Assembly: GCA_025618425.1 (NCBI GenBank)
Contig: CM046847.1
Coordinates: forward strand, 17,629,766 to 17,693,765
Source of the DNA: Heliocidaris tuberculata
Taxonomy: Eukaryota > Echinodermata > Echinoidea > Camarodonta > Echinometridae
Reading direction: 5' to 3'
Length of the DNA: 64,000 nucleotides
The position numbers and the translations under genes were made by a program. The first letter of the stretch is position 1. Each line of letters opens with the position of its first letter. The notes beneath the pieces are model-generated. The model ran no database searches, had not been told where the DNA came from, and saw only the letters and a program-made list of their open reading frames with translations. Shown here piece after piece: positions 1-19,740 of this stretch.

Positions 1-365
1 AAATCCTCTGTTATCCTCCCACCAAAGTGTAGCTTTGAGCTGAGTAGGGTACAAAGACCAGCTAATACCACCTAATTTGGGAGCCTGGATAAGATCTGAG
101 GGAAGATAACACCTGATAACCCACCTTTTGAATGATCTTTCTTGTTCCTCCTACCACCATAAATACCCCATATCCTAAACTACCAGTGCAAATTCCTGAT
201 TTCTTGTGGTTGCTGATACTCATTTGCGGGAGAGATAGCGGGTCTGTGTTACTGGTTCCTCTTGATGAAGTAAGTTTCTGTTTCGTGCTCAAACATCATA
301 AAATGCACTAATTAGTAGGCACTTGTAGCTTGTAGCTGACTCCCAACTCCTTGTGTATATTAGCC

Positions 366-416
366 GTTTTCATATGTGTATGACGAAGTATTACTTCGTC
401 ATACACATATGAAAAC
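366..416. repeat. perfect hairpin, 25-bp arms, 1-nt spacer
   Basis: Positions 366-390 are exactly reverse-complementary to 392-416, with only base 391 between the arms. Pairing stops at both outer edges. No TIR or target duplication explains it. It could be a fold-back replication event or an assembly snap-back. It resembles the hairpin at 32147-32187 in having a one-base loop. Confidence 0.9.
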
Positions 417-2399
417 ACACTTAAAGTGTGTATGTTGTTTTTTAATTCATGTGTCTGTCTTCTTCAGTTGCAGTACAGTCCACCATCAGGCATATTGTCG
501 TACTGTTCAGGTGCAGTGCAGATGTATGTAGAATGTCTGATAAAAGGTTGAGATTGGAAAATGAGTACCCAATATTTAAGAAAGAATGAATCATTAGGAT
601 GGTACATGAAAAAAAAGCGATATTCTGATTCCAACAGTGAAAAAAATAAGCGGGGGCTAAGGGCAATTAGCCCCTGAAATTCTTGAAAAAGCCACCGTAA
701 ATGAAAAAAGAGCCACCGTCAAATTATATTTCTGCCCATGGGTCGTAGTGCATTAAAATCTCTGAACACAATAGGTGGCCTTTGAAGTAGCCCTCGCAAA
801 AGAAATTTTAATTTTTACACAGGATTCCAATAATCAATTTTTGAATCTCACTATTTTCTAGGTGTGTGAATAGGCCTAATGGGGCTACAGCTATCGGAAA
901 TGGTATTTATAAAGTTCATGGGACAAAAAGCCTATGAGGCCAACAATGTCAGTCTTTCGGGCCTTCTGAAAAGTTATCTGAGGGTTAATAAGGAGACTGG
1001 CGGTCTGGCTGGCCAGCCTTCTGACAACTTTCTTAGGGTTCATGAGACCGACATTTGTCAGTTTCGTGGCTATTGGTCTCTGGGCTGTAGGTCTCGTGGG
1101 CCGTCGTTATCTTTAAAAGAAGCAGGGACAGGTACCACCTATGAGAAAGTAGATCGGAAAAATTAAATGATTTATAAGGAAAAGCTCTTTATCAGTTTTC
1201 ATGTTTTCCCCCCACATCCTTATCACCCATTCTCTTATCCTGTGATACCTGTGTCCTATCTGTGTAGGAGGAAATGCAAAAGGAAGGAAGGACAATATAT
1301 GAAAACTCTAAAATTTCCTCCTAACTAGTTTCACAGCACTGGTGACCCTGTTATGCCACTGTACTTTTTGGAGGAAATGATAAGAACCCATCCACTCCCT
1401 GTTCATTCCAAATGCTGAATGGATATCTGTGAAATGCGTTCTCATAAACAGCAAATCACAAACCATTCTTCCGTTGGCACATGATATTTGTGCAGAATTA
1501 GAGAAGAGGGAGTTCTTGGCAACCATTTGAAAGAATGGAGCTCCAAATAACAACGTTTCCAAAGCTACTGTCATGGTGTCCAGTATTATCTTGTACATGT
1601 ACCTATTCTGGTCTAATTTGTGTATTGAATAAGACATTTTTATAGTCAGTTGTTCTGTTTTTTATTCTAGGGTATCATTTATTTCTCAATTTTTCCGTGG
1701 CAAATATTCTGAATAATAAGCCTAATACATCAGATTTTATATGAGACCTGGTTGCTTTGTATTTCTAGAACAATAAAGATATGATTACCAGAATAATTCA
1801 TGTTTGTGAAGAGGAATCTTTCATATATTAGAATACCAGAATTTGATATAGCTAAATAGTAAAAACATTGAAATGCTGAAATATTTCATAGATTATGACA
1901 TGTGGAACTAGTGGAAGAGATTCATATGATTTCGATAGAGTTGGCTGGAACAAATTTTATGATTACAAAATCAAATTTATTTATTATATTTCTAATGTAT
2001 GGAACTCCATCTCAAGTTGAACTCCGCCTTTATTTCTATCTTGTAAAGTCATTTTTTGTATTGCATATAGGTAGTCGATCCATCAGGATTCCTGAAACCC
2101 TCCTGTTATTTCCTTTGAGGTAGTTCAGCATTGGTTGTTAAATCTATGGTCATAAATGGGCTATTCTACAATTTCTTTGATTCTTCCTTATATGTAGCAT
2201 ATTTATGATGAAATCAGTCATTTAATCAGTTCCATCAGTGCACACATCTGCCCCTTACTCAGTCCCGTGGAATGCCTTCCCGGAAGCCCACTTTGTTTCG
2301 CTTCAAACCCATACTCTGTTTCCGTCACTCCACTGAAGTTCCGCCGAACACTACTGTTTGTGTTTGTGAAGCACTCTGAAGGGATGAAGGGCATGGAAG

Positions 2400-2407
2400 T
2401 GACGTCA
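2400..2407. promoter_or_regulatory. candidate CRE site (TGACGTCA)
   Basis: A perfect 8-bp palindromic cAMP-response element lies in a locally GC-richer stretch (about 2240-2440). CREB/ATF sites of this form are common close to animal transcription starts. No transcript start can be shown here, so the link to the downstream gene is inference. Confidence 0.25.
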
Positions 2408-2754
2408 CAGGCTTTTGTAGTAGGGCTTTTGTTCCTTTCTACATAGTAGAACTTATTATTCTCCTAACTCCTGCTTATCATAACCCTGTGCAGCATATCT
2501 TCGCTATTCTAGTTAGTGAAGGGAATAGTCTCTTTGCTCCAGATCTATTTCATATTTAAAATGCTGTATTTTTTCATTTCTATGCTAATCATCAAGCATC
2601 TTGTAAGGTTTCAGGATTATGAAGGGCAGTGGGGGGCATTAGAGTTGTAGGGTTTTATTGATTAAATTAGCAGATATTTATGAGGATATGAAGCTTTTTT
2701 TCTCCGTTAATATAGTGGATGTCAAACTCTGAGAATAATTATTTGCGTGTTATT

Positions 2755-2865
2755 AATAAGTAGTAGCAGCAGCAATAGCAGTTGCAGTACAGAAGTGGCA
2801 ATTGTAGTGGTAGTTGTAGGAGCGATTAGTAGTAGGAGTAGTAGTAGTAGGAGGAGGAGGAGTTG
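2755..2865. repeat. degenerate TAG/AGG triplet repeat
   Basis: Imperfect TAG, CAG and AGG triplets run through this stretch. Leucine-rich open frames over it are artefacts of the repeat. Confidence 0.7.
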
Positions 2866-4937
2866 GTATACTTCCTGGTAAGATTCAGACAAAGGTTTGA
2901 GGTTGTTAACAGCTTGCACATTACAGCCAAGCTCAAATTGCTGCCCTGTTATCTTTAAATTGCAAACTAATGAGGGAAGCGGGTGCCTTCTTTTCTTGAG
3001 ACTATATTGATTTGCATGGTCAGTTAGCCCCTCTCTCTTCCCTCTCTTTCCTTGTCGTCGATGTCGCTCTCAGAGTGGTTCTTTGTTCTGCTGGTGGATG
3101 CACACATCTGTGCCGGGCTAGTACTGCTACCAGGAACTGACCAAGCGTGAGTCAAGCGCTGAATGAACCCTCCCTCACCCTACGGAAGATAGTCTGCTCG
3201 TTCAGTCCAAGCTCTTGCTATATCTTTGGTTGTCTTTTGCAGCTGGGGAAGAGATATTGTCTGTTTATCAAGGAATGATATCAGAAAACTTGTTGCAACA
3301 CAGTGCATGTTGCAGCAGTGTTTTGTATTTTTGTATGCTTTTCATACGATATGCATTCTGACATGAGTATCCTCCCCCCCCCCCCCCTCCCTTAATCCAT
3401 GGTTAGGGGCTCATGTAGGCCTTTTGATTTGTTATCTACATTTTTTGTACCATAAATTTTTTTTGCTTGGATGTGAAAATTGCATTATATATCTTGGCTA
3501 TTACTTTCATTTCCAATAGAATCATTGTTTTGTAGACCTTTAAGGCCAAAAAACAACTTCTTTATCATATACATTTCAACATTGTCACATAATATTTTCG
3601 AAAATTCTTCCTCAAGAAAGTTGGATTTGTTATTTGTATTGCATGTATATCGTCTGTTGAGAACTAGAAGGGCATTAATGCAAAAGAATATGAAGAAACA
3701 ACCTTCTGGCTCTTCACTGATATGTTTGGTCTTCCGTGTGAGAGATTATTGTGTTTTTTGCATATTGTGATGGGCAAAGTTTTGCTGTTTTTCTGTACCT
3801 TGTTTTTGCACCAAAATATGGTAACTTTTGAGTATATTCAGGCCTGGTTCTCTTTATTTTCTAAAAGATTCTTTATGAATCCACATCAGACATTCTCTTG
3901 AAGAACACTGCCATGTTGAAGAAGCTTCGATACTTGAAGAAGAGAAATCTTGTTTGTGAATGAAGACTAGTAGTCTCAGCTGAATGATGGCACTTGATAT
4001 GCCTGCACATGTGTGAAACTTGGCCCTTTCTTGGCCCACTGGTGGGCTCCGTTAGATACGAAACCGCCAGGGGACTCTCTGTCGCTTGGGAATATACAAC
4101 CAAAACTCTCGCAAGGAGAAGTGATATACCCCCCAAAAATACTGCTGCTATGGCAACTCACTGCATGAGTTGTCTATGTGTCCTTTTAAAAGTTTTTTTT
4201 TTTTTTTTAAATTATGATACTTGCTGGTAGATTTGAAAAGGTAAATAATTTTGCATGTATTCATATCAATATCATTGTCAGAATCAGTATGATTCAATGA
4301 AAATACAGTTCAGATCAATAACTTACATACATGTATATTTGATAGCATTGATAAGTTGTTAAATTTTCTTCCATGTGAAAGTGTAGCAGTAACTTGAATG
4401 ACTAAAATCATTGTAGAAAACTTTGATTTATTTTTTCAAGAGTAAAATTTGTTTGGAAAATAAGTGAATGTAACATCAAATTGACTCAATGGACTAACCA
4501 TTTCATCTGTGTAGGATACACTCAACAACAAAAAAAACAAAAGAAAATCATCCTTTGCATGGCAAATGGTAAATTGTATATTATGAGGATACCATAATTG
4601 GTGAGCAACTAGTTCAGTAAGCATAAATACTCGATTGTCTTATTGATTTGATTGTTAAAAAAAAAAAAAAAAGATTTCTCCATGTCTGCTGGGTGTAAAA
4701 CCAAGCAACACACCATTGGATTATATCATTTCATATTCACTATGTAGTTACACAGCTAGTGGTCATACTAACACGTAGACCCTCTCACTAAACCCACGTT
4801 GAGTTTGGACCTTGATTTGATGGAATAGGTAAAGAGAGGTTTGTTGCATGTTCAACAAGACCACATTCCAAATAATAGTAGTGCTGTTGTGCAGAATTCA
4901 TAGTCAGTAGCAGAATTAGCTGCAGCAGTAGTATTCG

Positions 4938-4961
4938 ATTTAGTAGTAGTAGTATAGTAGT

Positions 4962-4992
<31 letters not shown>

Positions 4993-5075
4993 TTAGTAGT
5001 AGTAGTAGTAGTAGTAGTTAGTAGTAGTAGTAGTAGTTTAGTAGTAGTAGTAGTAGTTTAGTAGTAGTAGTAGTT

Positions 5076-5151
<76 letters not shown>

Positions 5152-5210
5152 TAGTAGTAGTTAGTAGTAGTAGTAGTAGTAGTTAGTAGTAGTAGTTAGT
5201 AGTAGTAGTT
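4938..5210. repeat. (TAG)n microsatellite
   Basis: About 270 bp of TAG triplets, broken at intervals by an extra T that shifts the register (TTAG units). The longest pure run is roughly 5077-5150. Confidence 0.95.
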
Positions 5211-6444
5211 CCTGTATGAGATATGATAAAACAAGTCTATGAAATGCCCTACTTTTGTACCAACAAGAAAAGGTCAGGAAATAAGCATGTTGAAAAACAG
5301 CCTCTTCTTGGCCCATTTGTTTTCATACATCCTTGTTTCTATGCATTCATTCTGTCAGATAAAATGTGAGAAGGGAGCCAAGAATCTTCTCAGCAACCTC
5401 AAATACCTCTGCGATAAATGCCAACTTTTAGAAAAGCCTCTGCTCAAGAAAGAATCTGGGTGATAATTTAAAAGAGGAGCAACTCAGAGGGGCCAGCTTG
5501 TTAGTCTGTTCTATTCAGTTCTGGGCCTAAGCCTAATACAAAGGTTACTTGCTTGGCACACACAGCGAGCTATAGAAGAGGTCCGCTGTGGTTTTAGCCT
5601 CGTTTCAGAATGAATAGGGGATGGGAACTGAGGTGAATAGAGGCTTTAGCGGGAAGGCGGGATAGAGGTACAGGGATGGGGCTATAGAGAGGTCAGCTTG
5701 AGATAGGGGATCTATAGGTATTATTAGGCAGTGAGGGGATGATCAATAGGAGATGCTCTATAAGAATGTAAGTAACCACAGTTATGGAGGGTGAACTGGT
5801 TGCTGGGAATTAGTTTGTAGAGAAAGAAAGGAAATAGAGAATAGTAAAACTGAGGGAAGCTACATTCTGAACTGAAGCAAGTATGGAAGTTAAAGTTAAC
5901 AGAGAGGGGAAGAGAAAAGGGGAACTAGAAATAAATAAAGTAACAAACATATGGTTAGACTTGTAGATAAATTATAAAAGTAGGGCTTCAATGAGATTTT
6001 TTTAAATTCTTTATTAGTATAAGAGACCAAAGGGAAGAAAACGTGATTTAGGGCCTATATGAAATAATCAGATTGTTCATTGAATTTATGGGTCATGCAG
6101 TCTTACATGTATATTGATGTTATTTCATGATTAATTGTTGGAAATTGGCAAACATCTCAAATGAACTCAACATCAAGAAACATTCTTCATAAGTTTTCTT
6201 GTGAATTTCACCATGGAGTTACAGCAGCATGATCCAGCAAAGAAATTGAAAATCCCTTGTTACATGAGTCGTCCCTTCCTATATTCTTTGAAAAGTTAAC
6301 ATTGAATCATGAGTTGAACCCCGCTTCCAAGAAGGCATCCAAGTCACTCTACTAATATCCACCCACACCACCATCACTAGCACCGGCACCACATCATGTG
6401 CAAAACACTGCAATGTCCATTCACACTCCACAGCCCACTACCCA

Positions 6445-6615
6445 ACACCGAATTGGCCATTTTCCCACCCACGCAAATATTGAGCGAGTGACCCTTCCAT
6501 ATAGCTTCAGCCATTGTCTATTGGCCTGCAATGCAAAGGCTCACCGAGCTATGTGGGTGCCTCCTCCCTCCATTGGTTATATAGCTCTCTCTCTCTCTCT
6601 CCCTCTCTCACTACA
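6445..6615 (+). promoter_or_regulatory. possible promoter: inverted CCAAT motifs, TATATA and CT-rich initiator-like tract
   Basis: Three ATTGG motifs (inverted CCAAT) occur near 6452, 6520 and 6570. The last is followed at once by TTATATAG and a (CT)n tract near 6585-6607. The spacing suits a core promoter upstream of the RNF38/44-like exons. No splice-linked first exon was found, so this is only a candidate. Confidence 0.25.
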
Positions 6616-8514
6616 CACTAATACCATGACAAACACGGGTCAATGGCCCCCACGCTGATTCAGCCCTGAGATAAACTAAATCCTCTTTCACTGCAAACAG
6701 TGTTGTTGGGCCTTACTCCCATCAAGCAAGCTATGCTGGCAGCCCAGCCATACAGGCGCGGGCATTCATTAGGGGGCGAGTTCGGCTTGGCTCGCTGCAT
6801 GCATACAAGTGAGCGCTCACAGTATTCAGTAAGGTTTATGCTCTCTTCAGCAAAGCACGTAGCACTCGCTTCTCTGTGTGAAGGACTCACTGTGTGACTC
6901 CATACAGACGTTCTGTGTGTACTAGTGGATATGTGAATATATACTCTACAGCGAGCTACGTTTGCCACTGCCTACAGTTTTGGATCACAGTTTATAATTG
7001 GAGTGTAGAGCGAATGTGTATGCTGTTGGACTTATTTTACAGTACAGGAAGTGTACATTGTATATTTACATCTTTAACTTGAAACATTCACAAACTAAAG
7101 AATGTCTTTTTCAATGTGAATTTGTTCCCGTAGTAAAAGACTAAAAGTGTTATATACCAGAGGATCATATATTAGCAGAGATCAATTTCAGTTTCATTAT
7201 TGGAATGAGCCAGAGAACAGAACACACCAACAGAGTTTCATATCCGCATAACAAACTACAGTGACTGAGCGTGGACTTGAAAACAAGTAACATTAAAAAT
7301 CAAAGTCATATAGATAAAATACAGACAAGCTTTATTGCAGGATCGATGAGCATTCATCCTTTTTTAAGGGAATAAACATATTATTTCAGTGGAGCTAGGA
7401 AGACATATGTGTCTTTAATTTAAGAATACCATCCATGGGCTGTCTTAGTGATCGCAAAAGAGAAAAGGTTGGTTTTGATGATATCAACATATTACATTAG
7501 TAAATAAAGATAGATATTGAAACTGTTAGGTGAGCAGGATATGTTTTTCGTCTGGGATATTAATTAAGTGGTTTCAAAGAGAAGGAAAAATGTATCCTGC
7601 CAGTACAAGTTTACACAGTAGGCTTTTCAACTTAGTGATGAAGAATATCACTCGCACTTATGATTATTGATACTTTTCTGTTTGTATTTCTTTGTCCATT
7701 GACTGACTCTATATTACTGTAGATGATGTTAGCGACTGCATGGAAGGCATATCAGTTATGTAATTATTAGTCATCCCTGGCTTCCTCTTTGTAGTATGGA
7801 ATGACTAGGCTACTGGCTGGAGGACTCTTTGTTTTGATGTGTTCTTTTTTTTCTTGGTTTATAGATGGAATATATTGGTATTGTTCACATCTGTTTAACC
7901 AGAAGATTTAAAAGCTGTATTATCATGAACTTTACTTTTATGTTCTACTGTAGGTCTAGGCTATAGATCATACTTTCCTTTGTTGTAAACTTGTAATATT
8001 GGTTTATTTTACACATTGAAATCAAAATTCAAACCTTGTTGACTGATCTGAGTGCCTGATCTCATATGCCTTTAAACCAATATGAAAGTGAAGATCCTTA
8101 TGGATACATGCCAAGTGATATTTTTTTTCCTCCAAATGTTCTTTCCAATACAGGCATAACAATGTCTACTCAAGTTCTGGAAAATCAAAATTTTATTGGG
8201 CACTTTGATACAGTAGCCTTTCTAAGGAGATGAATATATTCACAACGACATAAATTAGGCTTTAGTACCCTATTATCAGGTTATTTGATAATTCATTACA
8301 TATTTGGCAACAATGTTATGTAGTTCATTCTTGTTATTTGAAATATTTTTAATGGAAAGAGTGTTCCCATTTTCTGAATATGTACATACATGTTTAATTT
8401 AATGTATCCTAAGACATTCATTATGGCATGCAATTACGTACATATATACTGGCACTTCTCTGCACCGTATGACTTTCACAACATTCAAATTTCATGAATT
8501 TGTTTTAAAAAACC

Positions 8515-8640
8515 AACCATTTTTGCAGCAAGAATTGCAAAAATTCAGTGTTGTATCAGTTGTGGTTCATTTATTTCCCAGAATGCAATTTTCATGAATC
8601 TGATCTATTTGCAAAATTCACAAAATTTTCTGGTTTTACC
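8515..8640. repeat. dispersed repeat, copy A
   Basis: Shares a block around AATTGCAAAAATTCAGTG, followed by TATCAGTTGT or a close variant, with positions about 10980-11120 inside the next intron. The element type was not identified. Confidence 0.5.
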
Positions 8641-8764
8641 CAACAGCCTCCAAGCTATGGGACATAGATAGATACACAAGATAGAAGGAAAATAATTAGA
8701 AGCACAACATGTAGGCTTACATGTAATTGACCTCTTTCCTTCCTCTTCCTCATGTCTGTTCCAG

Positions 8765-16180
<7,416 letters not shown>

Positions 16181-16863
16181 AATATTGTGCCAAGCATACA
16201 AAACGCACCAATAGACAGTGACTGGAAGATCGTCAGGTGGCCCATCATGTGACGTGTCATTGACCTATCATTGGCTTCCCCTACGTTGAGCCAAGGAGGA
16301 GACAAAAGCTTGTCAGATCAGCCTGTCAAAGGTGTGGTCTTTGAGGCTTCCTGCAAGCATCAGAGTCACTAAAAGATCAAAGTCTTGTTTATTTCTATAT
16401 ATTTCAGGGATATTTACTAATTCTTTTTTTCTTGCGTTTGAGATTAGAATTATTTTTGTTTGTTATGTATGCGGTTGAATATGCACTTTTTATGCAGAGA
16501 ATTAGATTTGTTGTTTGAAAAAAAAATAACCGAGTAATCATGCTTGCGGTTGTACATGTACCTCAGAGAATATCTAACCTTGTGTGTAGAACTAGAGAGC
16601 TACCTTCACTCTGTCCTTATATATCATGCTAGTACTCTCAACTTTATATTTAACAATCATTTTAGGGCAAGAGCGTGTTCCTTGGGACACAGAAGCAACT
16701 CAAGCGTAGCATGAAACTTAGTTCTAGTTAGTGTTTTGGATGAAATATAGCATGGTATTTCAAACAGCACTATGGTCTCGTCAGAGCTTTTTTGCGTGAC
16801 CAGTCTAATCAGTACAGCTTCAATCCTTTGTGAGGTATGTCTTTATTTTGGAAATGCAATAAA
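16181..16863 (+). other. 3' UTR of RNF38/44-like gene with AATAAA signal
   Basis: No open frame. An AATAAA hexamer at 16858-16863 is the first strong polyadenylation signal after the stop. The AT-rich sequence beyond it could be a longer UTR form; nothing here decides that. Confidence 0.55.
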
Positions 16864-18724
16864 ATTGTTCCTCAAAATGTCATACTTTTGCTATCGTTAT
16901 TACCAAGGTTAATGGAAAGTAACCCTTTGGTCCATGCATTTTGGTTCTTTCTTTCGTAACTTTCTCATTAGATTAATCGTGCAATCTATACTCATGCTTT
17001 TTTTTTTAATTGAATTTTAGCTTCTCTGTACATTCTATCATAAGTATGACTTTCATACTTTCATCAAAGATTTATAACTGAAACCTTGCTATTTGTATGC
17101 TTTTTAGATGATATTTCCTATTTTATTTATCTGCAAATCATGTGGCATTTACTTAATCCTGGTGTATTCATTTATTATTAGTTGATTTATGTTAATATTT
17201 TGTTATATTTCCATGTACTGCTGCTGCCATTTTGTTTTTTGGAATCCAGCTTTCTAAGCCAATATAAAGTGATTTCTTTAATTATTTTTGTCATATTCCT
17301 ACAGTTACTTCAAAATCTTAATGAGAATGGATCTTGCGATTTGAGAGTAGTGCTAAAATATTTTGAATTGTTATGGGGCGTTCAATGCTTTTCAGTGGAC
17401 TCCCAAATGATAAGAGTATGTGATCAAAAAATGTTCAACAGACAATCTTCCATACATACAAGATATCTGTGAAGATATATATGGTCTTAAACTCCTTAGC
17501 TGCTTAAGCTAATATCGTTCCAGCATGACACCCATGCTTATCCATTCTTCCACAATTCGGCTATACTGTCTCTGTCATATGTAGGCCAATGGCACAGGAT
17601 GTTGCCAATTTGATTCAATTTGCTCAGGATTTGTCGCTCCAACTCCCCAAACATTGTTGCTCTAACAGCTTTTTGCTCAGGGATAAACACAATTACGTTT
17701 TTTTTTTTTTTTTTTTTTTTTTTTGATAGCGCTAAATTTGATTAGTGTTGCCCCCTTTTATCTGCAAACTACAGTTCCCATGGCAACAACTGTTTATATG
17801 TGCATTTATTGATATGAATGATTTTTTCCATATTTTCCCTCCATTCTATCGATCATTAACAGTGCCTTATAGGTTTTTATTTTTTCCTTCTTTTCCTTAC
17901 GTCCAACGTCAATCCTCTTTCCTTTTTGTAAGGTTTCATTAGAGTGTCTTGATATTATATGGCAAGTAGGCACTGACAAATTTGCTATGGTGTACTTACT
18001 TTTTTTATATTCATGTTACACTTTCATAGATCACATTTAATTATCATGTTTGACTCGTTTTGATACATTTTTTTTTATAAGTAGGTCACTTTGTGTTTAC
18101 CAATCTTTTGTTTTCACGTTGCCAATATTGTATTACCAAACCTGCTTGCTTTATTTACTTTTGTTTTTACCCAGTTTGCAATATTTATTCCTTGGAGAAA
18201 TTATTTCGATTTGTTCCTTGTATTTCTTTTGTCATCTTTGCAACTAATACTACTACTAAAACAAAAACAAAACAGTTGCCCTTTCTTTATCTTGTTTTGA
18301 AAGTTTATTTTCTTACACGTTTTCTCCAGTTGTGTTCGTTGAATGTACACTTTAGAGTATTATTACCAAGGAACTCTTGTACTAGTTGGCAATATGCAAT
18401 AGTGTATTCTGCTATGTGGTGCTTTCTAAAGAAAAACAAAAAAGAAAAAGGGGAACTCTGGTTAGAATGGACTTCTTTATTTTGTAACAAGATCAATACA
18501 TGTTTCTGTGATGTCATATCAAGCAGTGTCAAAGTCTTTGAGATGGATAGCAGTAAGGTTCTCAGAAGTTAAAAAGAGGGAGATAGTTTGGTGCCATGCC
18601 AGATCAGTGCATCAGTTTGTGAATACAAGTAGATTGAGATTAGTGGATTTTGTATGTATGTCTTCAGTCTGCATTGCTTGCAAATTACACATAAAGCAGG
18701 GATTTTTGCTATTGAAATATGTGT
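16864..18724. other. no gene seen; AT-rich
   Basis: Short, Phe/Ile/Leu-rich open frames without family resemblance. It contains a T homopolymer at about 17699-17724. Possibly extended 3' UTR or intergenic DNA. Confidence 0.5.
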
Positions 18725-18727
18725 TAA

Positions 18728-19737
18728 AGCCCCTTTCACAATTGGTCTGCGACCATTTTGCGACCGCCTGCAACAGATTTTTCGGGGTGTTGCACGACCG
18801 ATCGCTTGGTGTCTTGCGACCACTCGCATTCGTTGCAGGCGGTCGCACGAACCTGAGGCGGTCGTGACTGGTCGCATCTGAACTTTGAACATGCTCAAAA
18901 TCCAGACACGACCAGGTGCGATCGATTCACTCGCATTAGGTCGTACGACCAGTCGTGCGATTCTCGTATGAGTGTTGCACAACATTGCACGATTAGATGC
19001 GAGAGTTCGCACGACTCACTAGTCGCAGTGGGTGGGCTGGAGGTCGTGCAACACTCGCATGTGCGCTAGCGACCTATAGCGACCAGTCTTGCGAATGGGT
19101 GCGATTGTGCTAAGACCATGAGACTGTTGCACGACCGATCGCAGCACATCTTACAACGTTGTACTACCGTTGCACGACTGTATGAGACTGTATGCGACTA
19201 TTCCTCGGGGGTATATATAGGGGGACTATGGAGATGATCCTCTGCAGCAGGGCCCTCCTCTAACAACTTTCTCTTCTTTGTAACTTTCTTCTTTGGCATC
19301 TTGACTATTAAGAAGGCCAACTTGAAACTGACTACCGGTCAATTGTCGAGGGGGTTTTTATACCCCACGCCACTCGCACGAATACTCTCACGACCACTTG
19401 CACCGGTCTCATTCAATCGCACGAGCGATCGCATGGTCTCACATCCACTCGCACGACCATGCAATCGATCGTGCGACTATTGTGATTGGCGTCAAGCCAC
19501 TCGCAATCACTCGTGCAACACTCGCATGTGAACGCAAGACCACTCGCACGAGCATACGCGAGCAAATGCGACTTACTCGTGCAACGGTCTCTTCTAGTCG
19601 CTTTTGTTTTACGACCGCTGTTGCATTTGTGAATGCCTTTCTGCGACCTGATGAGATCGATGGCGATTGAAGCCTGTTGCAGCCTGTCGTGCGACCAAAT
19701 GGTCGCAAACGGTCGCAGACCAATTGTGAAAGGGGCT
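18728..19737. mobile_element. Harbinger-like non-autonomous element, 3-bp TAA duplication
   Basis: The ends are inverted repeats of AGCCCCTTTCACAATTGGTC and continue as CTGCGACC-type sequence. TAA flanks both sides (18725-18727, 19738-19740). A 3-bp TWA duplication fits PIF/Harbinger. The 1,010-bp interior is packed with variants of CGCACGACC and GGTCGTGCG in both orientations, so it can fold extensively. A TATATATA lies near the centre (about 19210). No transposase reading frame survives; the Arg/Thr-rich frames here are by-products of the repeat. Confidence 0.8.
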
Positions 19738-19740
19738 TAA

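Larger units (their letters stand above)
1..8764. other. no convincing coding sequence; 5' flank or first intron of the RNF38/44-like gene
   Basis: I see no exon I would defend. Open frames are short, AT-rich and lack family resemblance. The stretch holds the hairpin at 366-416, TAG-type triplet repeats, a C-homopolymer near 3374, and possible promoter elements near 2400 and 6450-6600. The seven recognised exons downstream begin in the middle of a conserved block, so upstream exons of that gene may lie here or outside the window. Confidence 0.5.

Noticed and set aside
3061..3149. A possible first exon starting MSLSEWFFVLLVDAHICAGL with a GTGAGT donor
   Set aside because: The donor is attractive, but its phase (two bases carried) does not match the phase-0 start of the exon at 8765, and the peptide resembles no RNF38/44 N-terminus.
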